Positions 1 through 5,740 of a stretch of DNA of 5,740 nt are shown one piece after another. Every line of letters begins with the position of its first letter. The first letter of the stretch is position 1. The DNA lies in assembly GCA_041476545.1 (NCBI GenBank), contig JBGOTP010000328.1, forward strand, positions 1 to 5,740. Direction: 5' to 3'. The notes below the pieces were generated by a model. The model was not told the DNA's origin. It saw only the letters and a program-made list of their open reading frames with translations, and made no database searches. The translations under genes were made by a program, and so were the position numbers. This DNA is from JBGOTP01 sp041476545 (GTDB lineage: Bacteria; Acidobacteriota; Vicinamibacteria; Vicinamibacterales; CAVVIG01).

Positions 1-1
1 C

Positions 2-1687
2 ATCAACGAGACGGAGCTCAACAACTATCCGTACGCGTTCATGCGCAACGGCATCCTCTTTCTCGCGGCGCCGGAAATGGATGCCGAGCCGTGGACCCGG
101 CCGGCGACCTGTGAATGGCTCGAGTTCATGACGACGCAATATCACGGTGCGACCACGGTCATCCTGTCGCATCAGGCCATCGAGGACACGACGCCGGCGG
201 ATGGCGCGGCGGACTCGTATCGGGGCCAGCAGGATCAGGGCTGGTGGGCGAGTCTTTTTCAGCGCAATCCGCAGATCAAAATGTTTCTCCACGGCCACAA
301 TCACATGGCCGGCTGGTATCAGGGCAGCCAGAGCAGCGGCTTCAGCCGCCCCGTGCAGAACTTCGGACACGAGATGGTCTTCGCGTCGCCATTTCCGGGA
401 ATGAGCTGGATCGTCGACTACAACCTCGTCGATGCGACCGTCATCTTCACGATCTCTCCGAGGTTCATCACGACGAAGGCCTGGAAGCAGGACGGGACCC
501 GTGGCAAGTGGTGCGCCGGATTCGACAATACCTGGGTCGTGCCGACCACGTTCGATCCGAAGGCCGAGGACTGGTACAGCTTCCCGTTCCTCATTCAGGA
601 CGGCGAAACGCAGCAGACCGACATGAAAGTGCTCTCTGCGAAAACCACGCTGCAATTGGTCGGCACCGGGCCGGTGGAACTGTTCTATGACCCGCGCATG
701 GAAACGAAGGGCATTCACACGAACGAAAACATCCTGGGATTCGACGACGATCTCACCAGCAAGGTGACCGCGAACACGCCCGGCATGACCGTTCATGGCC
801 CGCACACCATCACGTTTCCACCCAAGCACGAGTGGGATCGGTATTGTCATGACGGGCACGGTGGGCCGCCCTATCGAATGTTCGCGGTGGGCACGACGCC
901 GGCCGCCGCGCCGGGCGGTTCCTATACCGTGACGATGACCGCGCGATCGCGCTCCGGAACGGGCCGGATGAAGTTGACGATGAGTTGCAGCGATTGGGGA
1001 ACGAAGTCCCAGTACAGCACGCTCGCCGGGAGCTCACGCGAGGTGATCTCGCATACGTTCGGAACGAAAGAGGAAACCGTGACCGGCACGTACACGGCCC
1101 CCAACGACGAGAATGCGTGGTTCATCCAGGGGAGCCTGGAATTCGCCGACGCGACGGACTTCGACGTGTCCTACTTCAGCATCAAGCGAACGCAGACGAG
1201 CGACGCGACGGAAGACTTCCAGATCGCGTTGAACGGAAAGTCACACGCGGTCGCCGGAAAGCTCGCGCGTTTCAAAACAAAGGATTTCTCGATCAATCCC
1301 GTGGACCTTGCGGACGAGGACGGGATCATCCGGCTCAAGGCCTCAATCAAGGGCAACCACTACGGGATGGCCCATCTGATCTACCGCGGCCCGCTCCTGA
1401 TGGGCAGGAACGCGCGGTACAAAGTCAATGCCATCGAGGGAAATACGTTCGATATCACACTGACCACCAAGCTGTCGGGCTTTGAGAATGTCTTCAAGAT
1501 GTTTCCGTTCAGCACCAAGTACGGCGGGGTTGACGTCCGGACGGACGACGGCGCCGGTGAGCATCACGTCAGCACGAACAAGAACCAATGGCTCACGAGC
1601 GACATCACGACCACTCTGAAGAGGCTCCGGATCACGTATCCAACACCGCCACCGCCGGCGCGGACGCCCGGCGCCGGAAATCGATAG
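2..1687 (+). CDS. Calcineurin-like metallophosphoesterase with C-terminal beta-rich region (5' end off window)
   Basis: This is the C-terminal part of a metal-dependent phosphoesterase. The frame is open from base 2, and the 13 codons before the first visible Met (base 41) read NETELNNYPYAF, which fits the strand leading into 'NGILFLAAPEMD', so that Met is internal and the start is off-window. Counting from it, ILSH at 41-44 and HGHNH at 84-88 match the late metal-binding motifs of the calcineurin-like fold (motif H and GHxH). The early motifs (DxH, GDxxD, GNHD/E) must lie upstream. After about residue 130 the protein continues for some 400 residues. Residues 290-385 are rich in alternating beta strands and resemble a carbohydrate-binding-type jelly roll; residues 390-530 are unassigned; the tail is proline-rich (PTPPPPARTPG). 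The substrate is unknown. Such appended beta domains are common in secreted phosphoesterases, but export cannot be tested here because the N-terminus is missing. The fold is fairly sure, the jelly-roll call is weak. Confidence 0.8.
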   Translation: MNETELNNYPYAFMRNGILFLAAPEMDAEPWTRPATCEWLEFMTTQYHGATTVILSHQAIEDTTPADGAADSYRGQQDQGWWASLFQRNPQIKMFLHGHNHMAGWYQGSQSSGFSRPVQNFGHEMVFASPFPGMSWIVDYNLVDATVIFTISPRFITTKAWKQDGTRGKWCAGFDNTWVVPTTFDPKAEDWYSFPFLIQDGETQQTDMKVLSAKTTLQLVGTGPVELFYDPRMETKGIHTNENILGFDDDLTSKVTANTPGMTVHGPHTITFPPKHEWDRYCHDGHGGPPYRMFAVGTTPAAAPGGSYTVTMTARSRSGTGRMKLTMSCSDWGTKSQYSTLAGSSREVISHTFGTKEETVTGTYTAPNDENAWFIQGSLEFADATDFDVSYFSIKRTQTSDATEDFQIALNGKSHAVAGKLARFKTKDFSINPVDLADEDGIIRLKASIKGNHYGMAHLIYRGPLLMGRNARYKVNAIEGNTFDITLTTKLSGFENVFKMFPFSTKYGGVDVRTDDGAGEHHVSTNKNQWLTSDITTTLKRLRITYPTPPPPARTPGAGNR

Positions 1688-1705
1688 CCAGGGATGCGCG
1701 TCTCC

Positions 1706-1710
1706 GGTGA
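1706..1710 (+). promoter_or_regulatory. Possible ribosome binding site for the small membrane protein
   Basis: GGTGA matches the 3' part of the Shine-Dalgarno consensus (GGAGGTGA) and lies 3 bases before TTG 1714. It favours TTG 1714 over GTG 1723, which would be 12 bases away. The match is short, so support is modest. Confidence 0.3.
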
Positions 1711-1713
1711 CCC

Positions 1714-1979
1714 TTGACGAGAGTGAACTTTGCGGTGCTTGCGATCCTTGCGCCAGTGCTGCTGCTGAGCGGAGTGGTCGGCCTTCTGAGTCCCGACCTT
1801 CAGAGCACCAGCGCTACGCCCACCTGTTCCCCGATCGTCTCTTCCGTTGGACGCGGACTGACGATGCGCTGCACGTCGGGATTGGCGTGGTGCTGTTGAT
1901 CGTCAGCGGTCTGACTTTCCTGAGAAGCTCGAGATCCGTTGCCCCTTCCAGCGCGGTAACATCCAGGCATGCTGACTGA
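1714..1979 (+). pseudogene. Small two-helix membrane protein, apparently frameshifted
   Basis: Two overlapping frames each carry half of what looks like one small membrane protein. Frame A starts at TTG 1714 (GGTGA at 1706-1710 could serve as its ribosome binding site) and encodes a helix containing FAVLAILAPVLLLSGVVGLL, then loses hydrophobicity and ends at a stop at 1897-1899. Frame B, open from 1707 to 1979, is polar at first but later encodes 'LFPDRLFRWTRTDDALHVG' and a second helix (IGVVLLIVSGLTFL). A -1 change of frame somewhere around 1790-1830 would join them into a protein of roughly 88 residues. The DxxLHxxIG pattern ahead of helix two is reminiscent of small DUF4383-like membrane proteins; that is only a resemblance. 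The end overlaps the permease start by 11 bases, as in translationally coupled genes. It could instead be a sequencing error, or chance hydrophobicity in either frame. Confidence 0.45.
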
Positions 1980-4413
1980 CGCGCGTCACGCGCTTCGCCG
2001 CTGGTCCCGTCGTCCTGCATTCACCGCCATCGCCATCCTCACGCTCGCGCTCGGGATCGGCGCGACGACCTCGATTTTCTCCGTGGCCGATGCCGTGCTG
2101 CTGCGGCCACTCCCGTGGCCCGAGTCCGATCGACTGGTCGCGATCTACACGGTGCTGCCCGAGCAGCGCCTCGTCCGAGCCACCCAGGCGACTTGGAACC
2201 GATCCCGCGTCACGTGGCCGACGTGGACGGACCTTCGCGCATCGACGGCGTTCTCTGCCGTGGCCGCGTGGAGCACGGAGGAGTACACAGCAGGCGACGA
2301 TCGAAGCGAGATCGTTCCGGTCATCCACGCATCGTCGGCGCTGCTGCCGATGCTCGGTGCCCTGCCGGGCGTGGGCCGGTTCTTCACCGCAGACGAGGAC
2401 ATCAAGGCGGCGCGCATCGTCGTCATCTCGCACGACGTGTGGCAGCGCCGGTTCGGCGGCCGGTCCTCGATCGTCGGTGAAACTCTGCAGCTTACCCTCG
2501 CAACTCCAGACGCACGCAGCGCGGCCTACACGATCGTCGGCGTGCTGCCGCCCGCATTGCGCATCAAGAACGAGGCGCCTGAGTTCATCCTCCCGATCGG
2601 ACTTTCACCGATCTCCTGGCGCGAGACCGACCAGTTGACCCTCGACGTCGTTGCGAGGCTCGCGCCCGGCGTGTCGCTCGACGCCGCATCGGCCGCCGCT
2701 GCGCCCATCGTGCGGAGTGGATTGGCACCCGAACAGCGTTCGTCGCGGATTGTGCCGCTGGCCGACGATGTCATCGGCGAAGCCGGCTTCGAGATCGCAC
2801 TCTTGCTGGCTGGAGCGGGATTGCTGCTCATCATTTCGTGTTCGAACGTCGCGGGCCTACTGCTTGGCGACGCGTGGGCTCGGCGTTCGGAAGTCGCAGT
2901 TCGTCTGGCACTCGGCGGGGACCGCGGACGGCTGCTGCGGCAGCTCGCCGTGGAGCACTTGTTGCTCGCCGGCGTCGCCTCCCTCGTGGGATTGATGCTG
3001 GCCATCTGGCTGACACCCGTATTCGTCGCCCTGGCGCCGGGTTCACTGCCGCGCCTGAGTGTGGACTTCGCGGGCCTCGACCTCAGGATAACGACGTTCG
3101 CGATCGGCCTTGGCGTCGTCACATCGCTCGTGTTCGGAATCGTTCCAAGCCTGACGCTCGCCGCCACACCGGCGGCCCAGATTCTGGCCAACTCCGGCCG
3201 CGAGGGCTCTCCGCGAAAGCATCGCGCGCAGCGCATCGCAGTCGCGGCACAGCTCGCGCTTGCCCTCGTGCTGATCGTCGGCGCGAGTCTGCTCGGCGAG
3301 ACGATCTTCCGGCTGACCTCGCAGCCGATCGGCTTCGACCCTCGGAACGTGGCCGTGATCTCGGCGACCTTCATGGGGCCGCCGACGTGGCCGGTCATGA
3401 CGTCTCCGCAGCCAGTGGACCGGTCTCAGCTCCGGCAGCCACCGCCACCGCCTGATTTTGGGACGGCAGACATGCTCATTCGTCTCGCTGTCCTTCCCAA
3501 TGTCGTCGCCGTCGCGGGTGCGAGTGCCGTGCCGCTTGTCCGGCTTGCACCGGAGGTCGACATCCGAGCAGACGGTTGTCCGGAAAATGTCACGTGCCGC
3601 GCGCAGCAAGTTTCGGTTCGCGGGGATTATTTCCGAGCGATGGCGGTGACGCCGCTGCGTGGACGGGTGTTCGAACCTGGCGACACCGGCACGCCTGTGA
3701 CCGTGGTCTCGCGAGCTTTCGAACAGCGGTATCTCGACGGCGACGCGATCGGCCGACGCATTGCGCGCGCGAGTACCCCGCTCAGCCAGTATGTGGTGGT
3801 GGGTGTCGTGCCCGATGTGCCCGCCCAGGAGTTTTCCGACGAGCACGTACCGACGTTCTACCGGCCGGGCGTTGGGTGGGCGTCGCACTTTGTCGTCCGC
3901 ACCTCACGCGACGCGGCCGCGTCATTGCCGCTCATCCGAGCCGCATTTCGCGACTACGACCCGAAGTTCGTGGTGACGGCCTTGACGACGATGGAAGCGC
4001 GCCTGGCGCAGTCGATTGCGGTTGAACGCTTCAGGGCGATTCTCTCAGCCGTCTTCGGCGGCGCGGCGTTCGTGCTTGCGGCGATCGGGCTCTACGGACT
4101 CGCCGCGCGGCGAGTGGCTGACCGTCGACACGAGCTGGGTGTGCGGGTCGCGCTGGGCGCACGTCCTCGCGACCTGCAAGGTCTGATCGTCCGCGACGGT
4201 TTGAAGACGCTGGCCATCGGCCTCCTCGCGGGCCTGCCAGCCACGATCGCGGGATCGCAGTTGCTCCGGTCTTATCTCTTCGGCGTGTCGCCGACCGCGC
4301 CGCATGTTTTTTTGATTGCGTTTGTGGCGTTGGCGCTCGCGGCACTCGGGGCGATGGTGGTCCCGGCCCGCCGCGCGGGCCGCGTGGACGTCATGGAGAC
4401 GCTGCGGACGTAG
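1969..4413 (+). CDS. ADOP-type orphan ABC permease (MacB/FtsX-like, duplicated)
   Basis: An 814-residue inner-membrane permease, full length for ADOP-family proteins. The N-terminus has the family signature: a basic stretch (RHALRRWSRRPAFTA, 6-20), a helix at about 18-40 with LTLALGIGATTSIFS, then DAVLLRPLPWPESDRLV (41-57). A MacB-type periplasmic domain follows to about 265. A first FtsX unit has helices near 275-300, 328-350 and 373-398 and the loop RRSEVAVRLALGG (305-317). A new helix at about 422-444 opens the second half, with a second periplasmic domain (about 445-680), and a second FtsX unit with helices near 688-713, 745-770 and 778-800, the matching loop RRHELGVRVALGA (719-731), and the end PARRAGRVDVMETLR. 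No ABC ATPase gene is visible, consistent with the 'orphan' label. Relatives in MacB/FtsX systems drive efflux, lipoprotein extraction or mechanotransmission; the substrate here is unknown. ATG 1969 fits the family start though no strong ribosome binding site precedes it, so coupling to the overlapping upstream gene is plausible. Confidence 0.93.
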   Translation: MLTDARHALRRWSRRPAFTAIAILTLALGIGATTSIFSVADAVLLRPLPWPESDRLVAIYTVLPEQRLVRATQATWNRSRVTWPTWTDLRASTAFSAVAAWSTEEYTAGDDRSEIVPVIHASSALLPMLGALPGVGRFFTADEDIKAARIVVISHDVWQRRFGGRSSIVGETLQLTLATPDARSAAYTIVGVLPPALRIKNEAPEFILPIGLSPISWRETDQLTLDVVARLAPGVSLDAASAAAAPIVRSGLAPEQRSSRIVPLADDVIGEAGFEIALLLAGAGLLLIISCSNVAGLLLGDAWARRSEVAVRLALGGDRGRLLRQLAVEHLLLAGVASLVGLMLAIWLTPVFVALAPGSLPRLSVDFAGLDLRITTFAIGLGVVTSLVFGIVPSLTLAATPAAQILANSGREGSPRKHRAQRIAVAAQLALALVLIVGASLLGETIFRLTSQPIGFDPRNVAVISATFMGPPTWPVMTSPQPVDRSQLRQPPPPPDFGTADMLIRLAVLPNVVAVAGASAVPLVRLAPEVDIRADGCPENVTCRAQQVSVRGDYFRAMAVTPLRGRVFEPGDTGTPVTVVSRAFEQRYLDGDAIGRRIARASTPLSQYVVVGVVPDVPAQEFSDEHVPTFYRPGVGWASHFVVRTSRDAAASLPLIRAAFRDYDPKFVVTALTTMEARLAQSIAVERFRAILSAVFGGAAFVLAAIGLYGLAARRVADRRHELGVRVALGARPRDLQGLIVRDGLKTLAIGLLAGLPATIAGSQLLRSYLFGVSPTAPHVFLIAFVALALAALGAMVVPARRAGRVDVMETLRT

Positions 4414-4451
4414 ACGGGGCGGCGGACTTCGTTCTCAAGACGTCAGGGCGA

Positions 4452-4467
4452 CTCTGTCCGGACAGAG
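4452..4467. repeat. Perfect 16-bp palindrome CTCTGTCCGGACAGAG
   Basis: CTCTGTCC is followed directly by its exact reverse complement GGACAGAG, 38 bases after the permease stop and 91 bases beyond the TPR stop on the other strand. As RNA it could fold as a 6-bp stem with a CCGG tetraloop, in either direction. With no U-tract it is not a classic terminator; it could be a Rho-independent-like end without U-run, an RNA-stabilising 3' hairpin, or a protein binding site. The symmetry is seen directly; the role is unknown. Confidence 0.75.
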
Positions 4468-4508
4468 CTCGCGCGCATGCGGAGCGCTGCGGCGCCGATC
4501 TCCGCGCG

Positions 4509-4528
4509 GGCCGAACTCGTGCTCGGCC
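4509..4528. other. Weak inverted repeat downstream of the TPR gene
   Basis: GGCCGA (4509-4514) and TCGGCC (4523-4528) form a 6-bp stem with an 8-base loop, about 31 bases beyond the TPR stop on the minus strand. No T-run follows on either strand. It may help form the 3' end of the TPR transcript, but such stems are frequent in GC-rich DNA. Confidence 0.25.
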
Positions 4529-4558
4529 TCGTACGCGTTGTGAGCCCGGCGCCCCCGC

Positions 4559-5410
4559 TCAGCGCAGCCGCCGCAGCTCCACCTCGGACACGATGAACCC
4601 GAACCCCGGCCATCCGCCCGACGCCTTGACCGATCGCTCGAACCAGACGCGCGCCTGCGCCTTGTCGCCGCGGACGAGGTACCAGTTGCCGACGCCGTAG
4701 GAAAGCGTCGCGATCTGAACCTCGTCTGTGTCCGCAAGCGTGAGCACGGCATCCGGGCCAATCTCGCCACGATAGAGCTGCAGGCGGCGCGTGTAGGCGT
4801 TGGTGATGGGCGCCAATCTCGATTCCGGCCGTCGATCGAGCATCGCTTTCGCGTCCGCACCGCGACCGGCACGGCTGAGCGACATCCACAACCAATCGGT
4901 GGAACCCGCCAGCTCGCCCGGGTCCGGCGCGATGGGCTGCGCCTTGGCAAACGACGCGGCGGCCTCGCCAAACTCTCCGCGGATGTACTGGATGATCCCG
5001 AGGTGATACCAGATGCCGTAGATCGTGCCGTCGATGCCCGCGCCGCGCGTCAGATCCGCCCGCGCCCGATCGAATTCACGAACTGACAGATACCGATGCC
5101 CGCGCCATCGCAGCAGCAGCGCGTTGTTCGGCTCAATCGCGAGCCCCCGCGTGAACGTCGCAATCGCTTTGCGGAACTGCCGCGCGCCGGACTGCGCGAC
5201 GCCGAGGTCGATGATGCGAGCCACGTTGCGCGGGTCGGCCGCGAGCGCCGCCTGCGCCTTCGTGACGGCTTCCGTATCCGGCAGCGAGCGATACTCGACG
5301 CCCGCAGGCGACCGATACTGGACCGACGGCGTGCCGGTCTGGACCGCGCCGAGCGAGGGAGCAAACGTGATCGCGGTGCCGAGCACGAACGTCAAAGAGG
5401 CGCGTCTCAT
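4559..5410 (-). CDS. Exported tetratricopeptide-repeat (TPR) protein
   Basis: A 283-residue protein with a probable signal peptide followed by TPR helices. The chosen ATG at 5410 gives MRRASLTFVLGTAITFAPSLGA: two arginines, a hydrophobic core and a likely cleavage site after Ala22. The frame stays open upstream to 5572, but that addition is polar, destroys the N-terminal signal and runs into the divergent gene, so I reject it. TPR-like helix pairs are seen at about 64-95 (GVAQSGARQFRKAIATFTRG, ending in the typical AIEPNN), 98-128 (RGHRYLSVREFDRARADL), 131-162 (WYHLGIIQYIRGEFGEAAAS) and 233-265 (YLVRGDKAQARVWFERS); 169-197 may be a degenerate repeat. TPRs are protein-interaction scaffolds, so a periplasmic or envelope adaptor role is inferred; no catalytic motif is visible and the partner is unknown. 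No clear ribosome binding site precedes ATG 5410. It is convergent with the permease and divergent from the amidohydrolase. Confidence 0.85.
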   Translation of the reverse strand: MRRASLTFVLGTAITFAPSLGAVQTGTPSVQYRSPAGVEYRSLPDTEAVTKAQAALAADPRNVARIIDLGVAQSGARQFRKAIATFTRGLAIEPNNALLLRWRGHRYLSVREFDRARADLTRGAGIDGTIYGIWYHLGIIQYIRGEFGEAAASFAKAQPIAPDPGELAGSTDWLWMSLSRAGRGADAKAMLDRRPESRLAPITNAYTRRLQLYRGEIGPDAVLTLADTDEVQIATLSYGVGNWYLVRGDKAQARVWFERSVKASGGWPGFGFIVSEVELRRLR

Positions 5411-5482
5411 ACGGGGATCTAACCACAGGTCGACGGCAGGAGGATCCTGGCTGCGCTTGCCCGCTCTCGCAGTAGAGTGTCT

Positions 5483-5508
5483 CCATGGTTCCCCATGGTC
5501 CTCCATGG
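5483..5508. repeat. Three CCATGG palindromes at exact 10-bp spacing
   Basis: CCATGG occurs at 5483-5488, 5493-5498 and 5503-5508, embedded in three tandem 10-base units (CTCCATGGTT, CCCCATGGTC, CTCCATGGTG). The step is close to one DNA helical turn, so the palindromic cores lie on the same face of the helix. The array ends 23 bases before the preferred amidohydrolase start. It could be an operator array or an mRNA leader element; neither is proven. Confidence 0.7.
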
Positions 5509-5520
5509 TGAAACTTGAGT

Positions 5521-5526
5521 GGGAGG
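5521..5526 (+). promoter_or_regulatory. Ribosome binding site GGGAGG of the amidohydrolase gene
   Basis: GGGAGG is a strong Shine-Dalgarno match lying 5 bases before GTG 5532. It decides the start in favour of GTG 5532 over ATG 5553 (26 bases away) and over ATG 5505, which lies upstream of it. Confidence 0.7.
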
Positions 5527-5531
5527 CTGGT

Positions 5532-5740
5532 GTGACATTGATCCACCGGACGATGCTCTTTGTCGTCGCCATCGTGCCCTTGTCAACCGGCCTTTTGTCG
5601 CAGTCTCAGGCCGCGCCGGCACCGATCACCATCCACGCCGCCCGCCTCGTCGACGGCCGCGGCAAGGTGCTCACGAACGCGACCATCGAAGTGCGCGGGT
5701 CCAAGATCGCCGCGATCGATCAGCGCAAGGGTCCGTACAC
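5532..5740 (+). CDS. Exported amidohydrolase family protein (N-terminal part, runs off window)
   Basis: The first 69 codons of a gene cut by the window end. From GTG 5532 the protein begins MTLIHRTMLFVVAIVPLSTG and continues LLSQSQA-APAP: a basic/polar N-region, a hydrophobic core and a good signal peptidase site after SQA (residue 27). Then follows ITIHAARLVDGRGKVL and ATIEVRGSKIAAIDQRKG, the typical first beta-sandwich strands of the amidohydrolase superfamily (the 'A-R-L-I-D-G ... N-A-T-I-V-V-x-G-x-x-I' pattern of imidazolonepropionase-like and exported prolidase-like members). The metal-binding HxH and the rest of the barrel are beyond the window, so the reaction cannot be named. Alternative starts are ATG 5553, which would shorten the signal and lose its basic residues, and ATG 5505 inside the third CCATGG. 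Exported enzymes of this family often act on peptides or cyclic amides; which applies here is unknown. Confidence 0.85.
   Translation, partial: MTLIHRTMLFVVAIVPLSTGLLSQSQAAPAPITIHAARLVDGRGKVLTNATIEVRGSKIAAIDQRKGPY

Larger units (their letters stand above)
4414..4558. other. Intergenic gap between convergent genes
   Basis: This 145-bp GC-rich stretch separates the 3' ends of the permease (+) and the TPR gene (-). It contains a perfect palindrome (4452-4467) and a weaker hairpin (4509-4528), but no T-tract after either, so no canonical intrinsic terminator is seen. Open frames crossing it are arginine/serine-rich and overlap the TPR gene in another frame; I do not regard them as genes. Confidence 0.7.
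5411..5531. promoter_or_regulatory. Divergent intergenic control region
   Basis: The 121 bp between the TPR start (minus) and the amidohydrolase start (plus) must hold the promoters of both genes unless they are read from further away. I find no convincing -35/-10 pair by eye: TTGCCC (5457-5462) and TAGAGT (5473-5478) are only 10 bases apart. The notable structure is the phased CCATGG triplet described separately. Confidence 0.5.

Noticed and set aside
115..690. Plus-strand frame of 191 codons within the phosphoesterase gene
   Set aside because: It is an out-of-frame Arg/His/Gly-rich translation under a gene with clear metallophosphoesterase motifs.
1655..1677. Inverted repeat CCGGCGC/GCGCCGG at the end of the phosphoesterase gene as a terminator
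   Set aside because: The 7-bp stem lies inside the coding sequence, has a 9-base loop and no T-tract follows; GC-rich proline/glycine/alanine codons explain it.
2526..3888. Long minus-strand open frames (about 280-290 codons each) opposite the permease
   Set aside because: They lie wholly antisense to a strongly recognisable permease, overlap each other, and translate to Arg/Ala/Ser/Pro-rich sequence typical of GC-rich antisense frames.
4435..4971. Minus-strand open frames crossing the TPR gene end and the convergent gap
   Set aside because: They overlap the TPR gene in other frames and are arginine/serine-rich with no domain-like pattern, while the TPR frame shows clear repeats and a signal peptide.
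5457..5478. TTGCCC and TAGAGT as a -35/-10 promoter
   Set aside because: The spacer is only 10 bases and each box matches the consensus at about four of six positions.
5411..5572. Extended N-terminus of the TPR protein from 5572
   Set aside because: The extra 54 residues are polar, would bury the signal peptide inside the protein, and overlap the amidohydrolase start and its ribosome binding site.
1..5740. Mobile element, CRISPR array or defence system
   Set aside because: No transposase or integrase domain, terminal inverted repeats, regular spacer-repeat array or nuclease/effector gene is visible in the window.

Overview
The window is GC-rich bacterial DNA. It holds two complete genes, two genes cut by the window edges, and one small gene that looks broken. 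The best clue to the organism is the 814-residue orphan permease at 1969-4413. Its architecture is that of the ADOP (Acidobacterial duplicated orphan permease) type, a MacB/FtsX-like family greatly expanded in Acidobacteriota and also found in related soil phyla such as Gemmatimonadota. Neighbouring genes for an exported TPR protein and an exported amidohydrolase fit that background. The phylum is an inference from family content; no rRNA or other marker gene is present.

Layout, left to right. Positions 2-1687 (+) carry the C-terminal part of a calcineurin-like metallophosphoesterase with a long beta-rich tail; its start lies before the window. Positions 1714-1979 (+) hold what reads as a small two-helix membrane protein gene split over two reading frames. 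Positions 1969-4413 (+) are the orphan permease, overlapping the end of the small gene by 11 bases. Positions 4414-4558 are a non-coding gap between convergent genes, with a perfect 16-bp palindrome. Positions 4559-5410 (-) encode a secreted TPR protein. Positions 5411-5531 are a divergent intergenic region with three CCATGG hexamers at exact 10-bp steps and a strong ribosome binding site. Positions 5532-5740 (+) are the beginning of an exported amidohydrolase that runs off the end.

The first three genes are on the same strand with short gaps or overlap and could be co-transcribed, but their predicted functions do not form a recognisable pathway. The TPR gene and the amidohydrolase are divergent, both predicted to be exported, and share a 121-bp control region. 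I see no CRISPR array, tRNA, rRNA, insertion sequence or defence system. The main items for a second look are the frame-split small gene, the phased CCATGG triplet with its tiny reading frames, and the palindrome after the permease.
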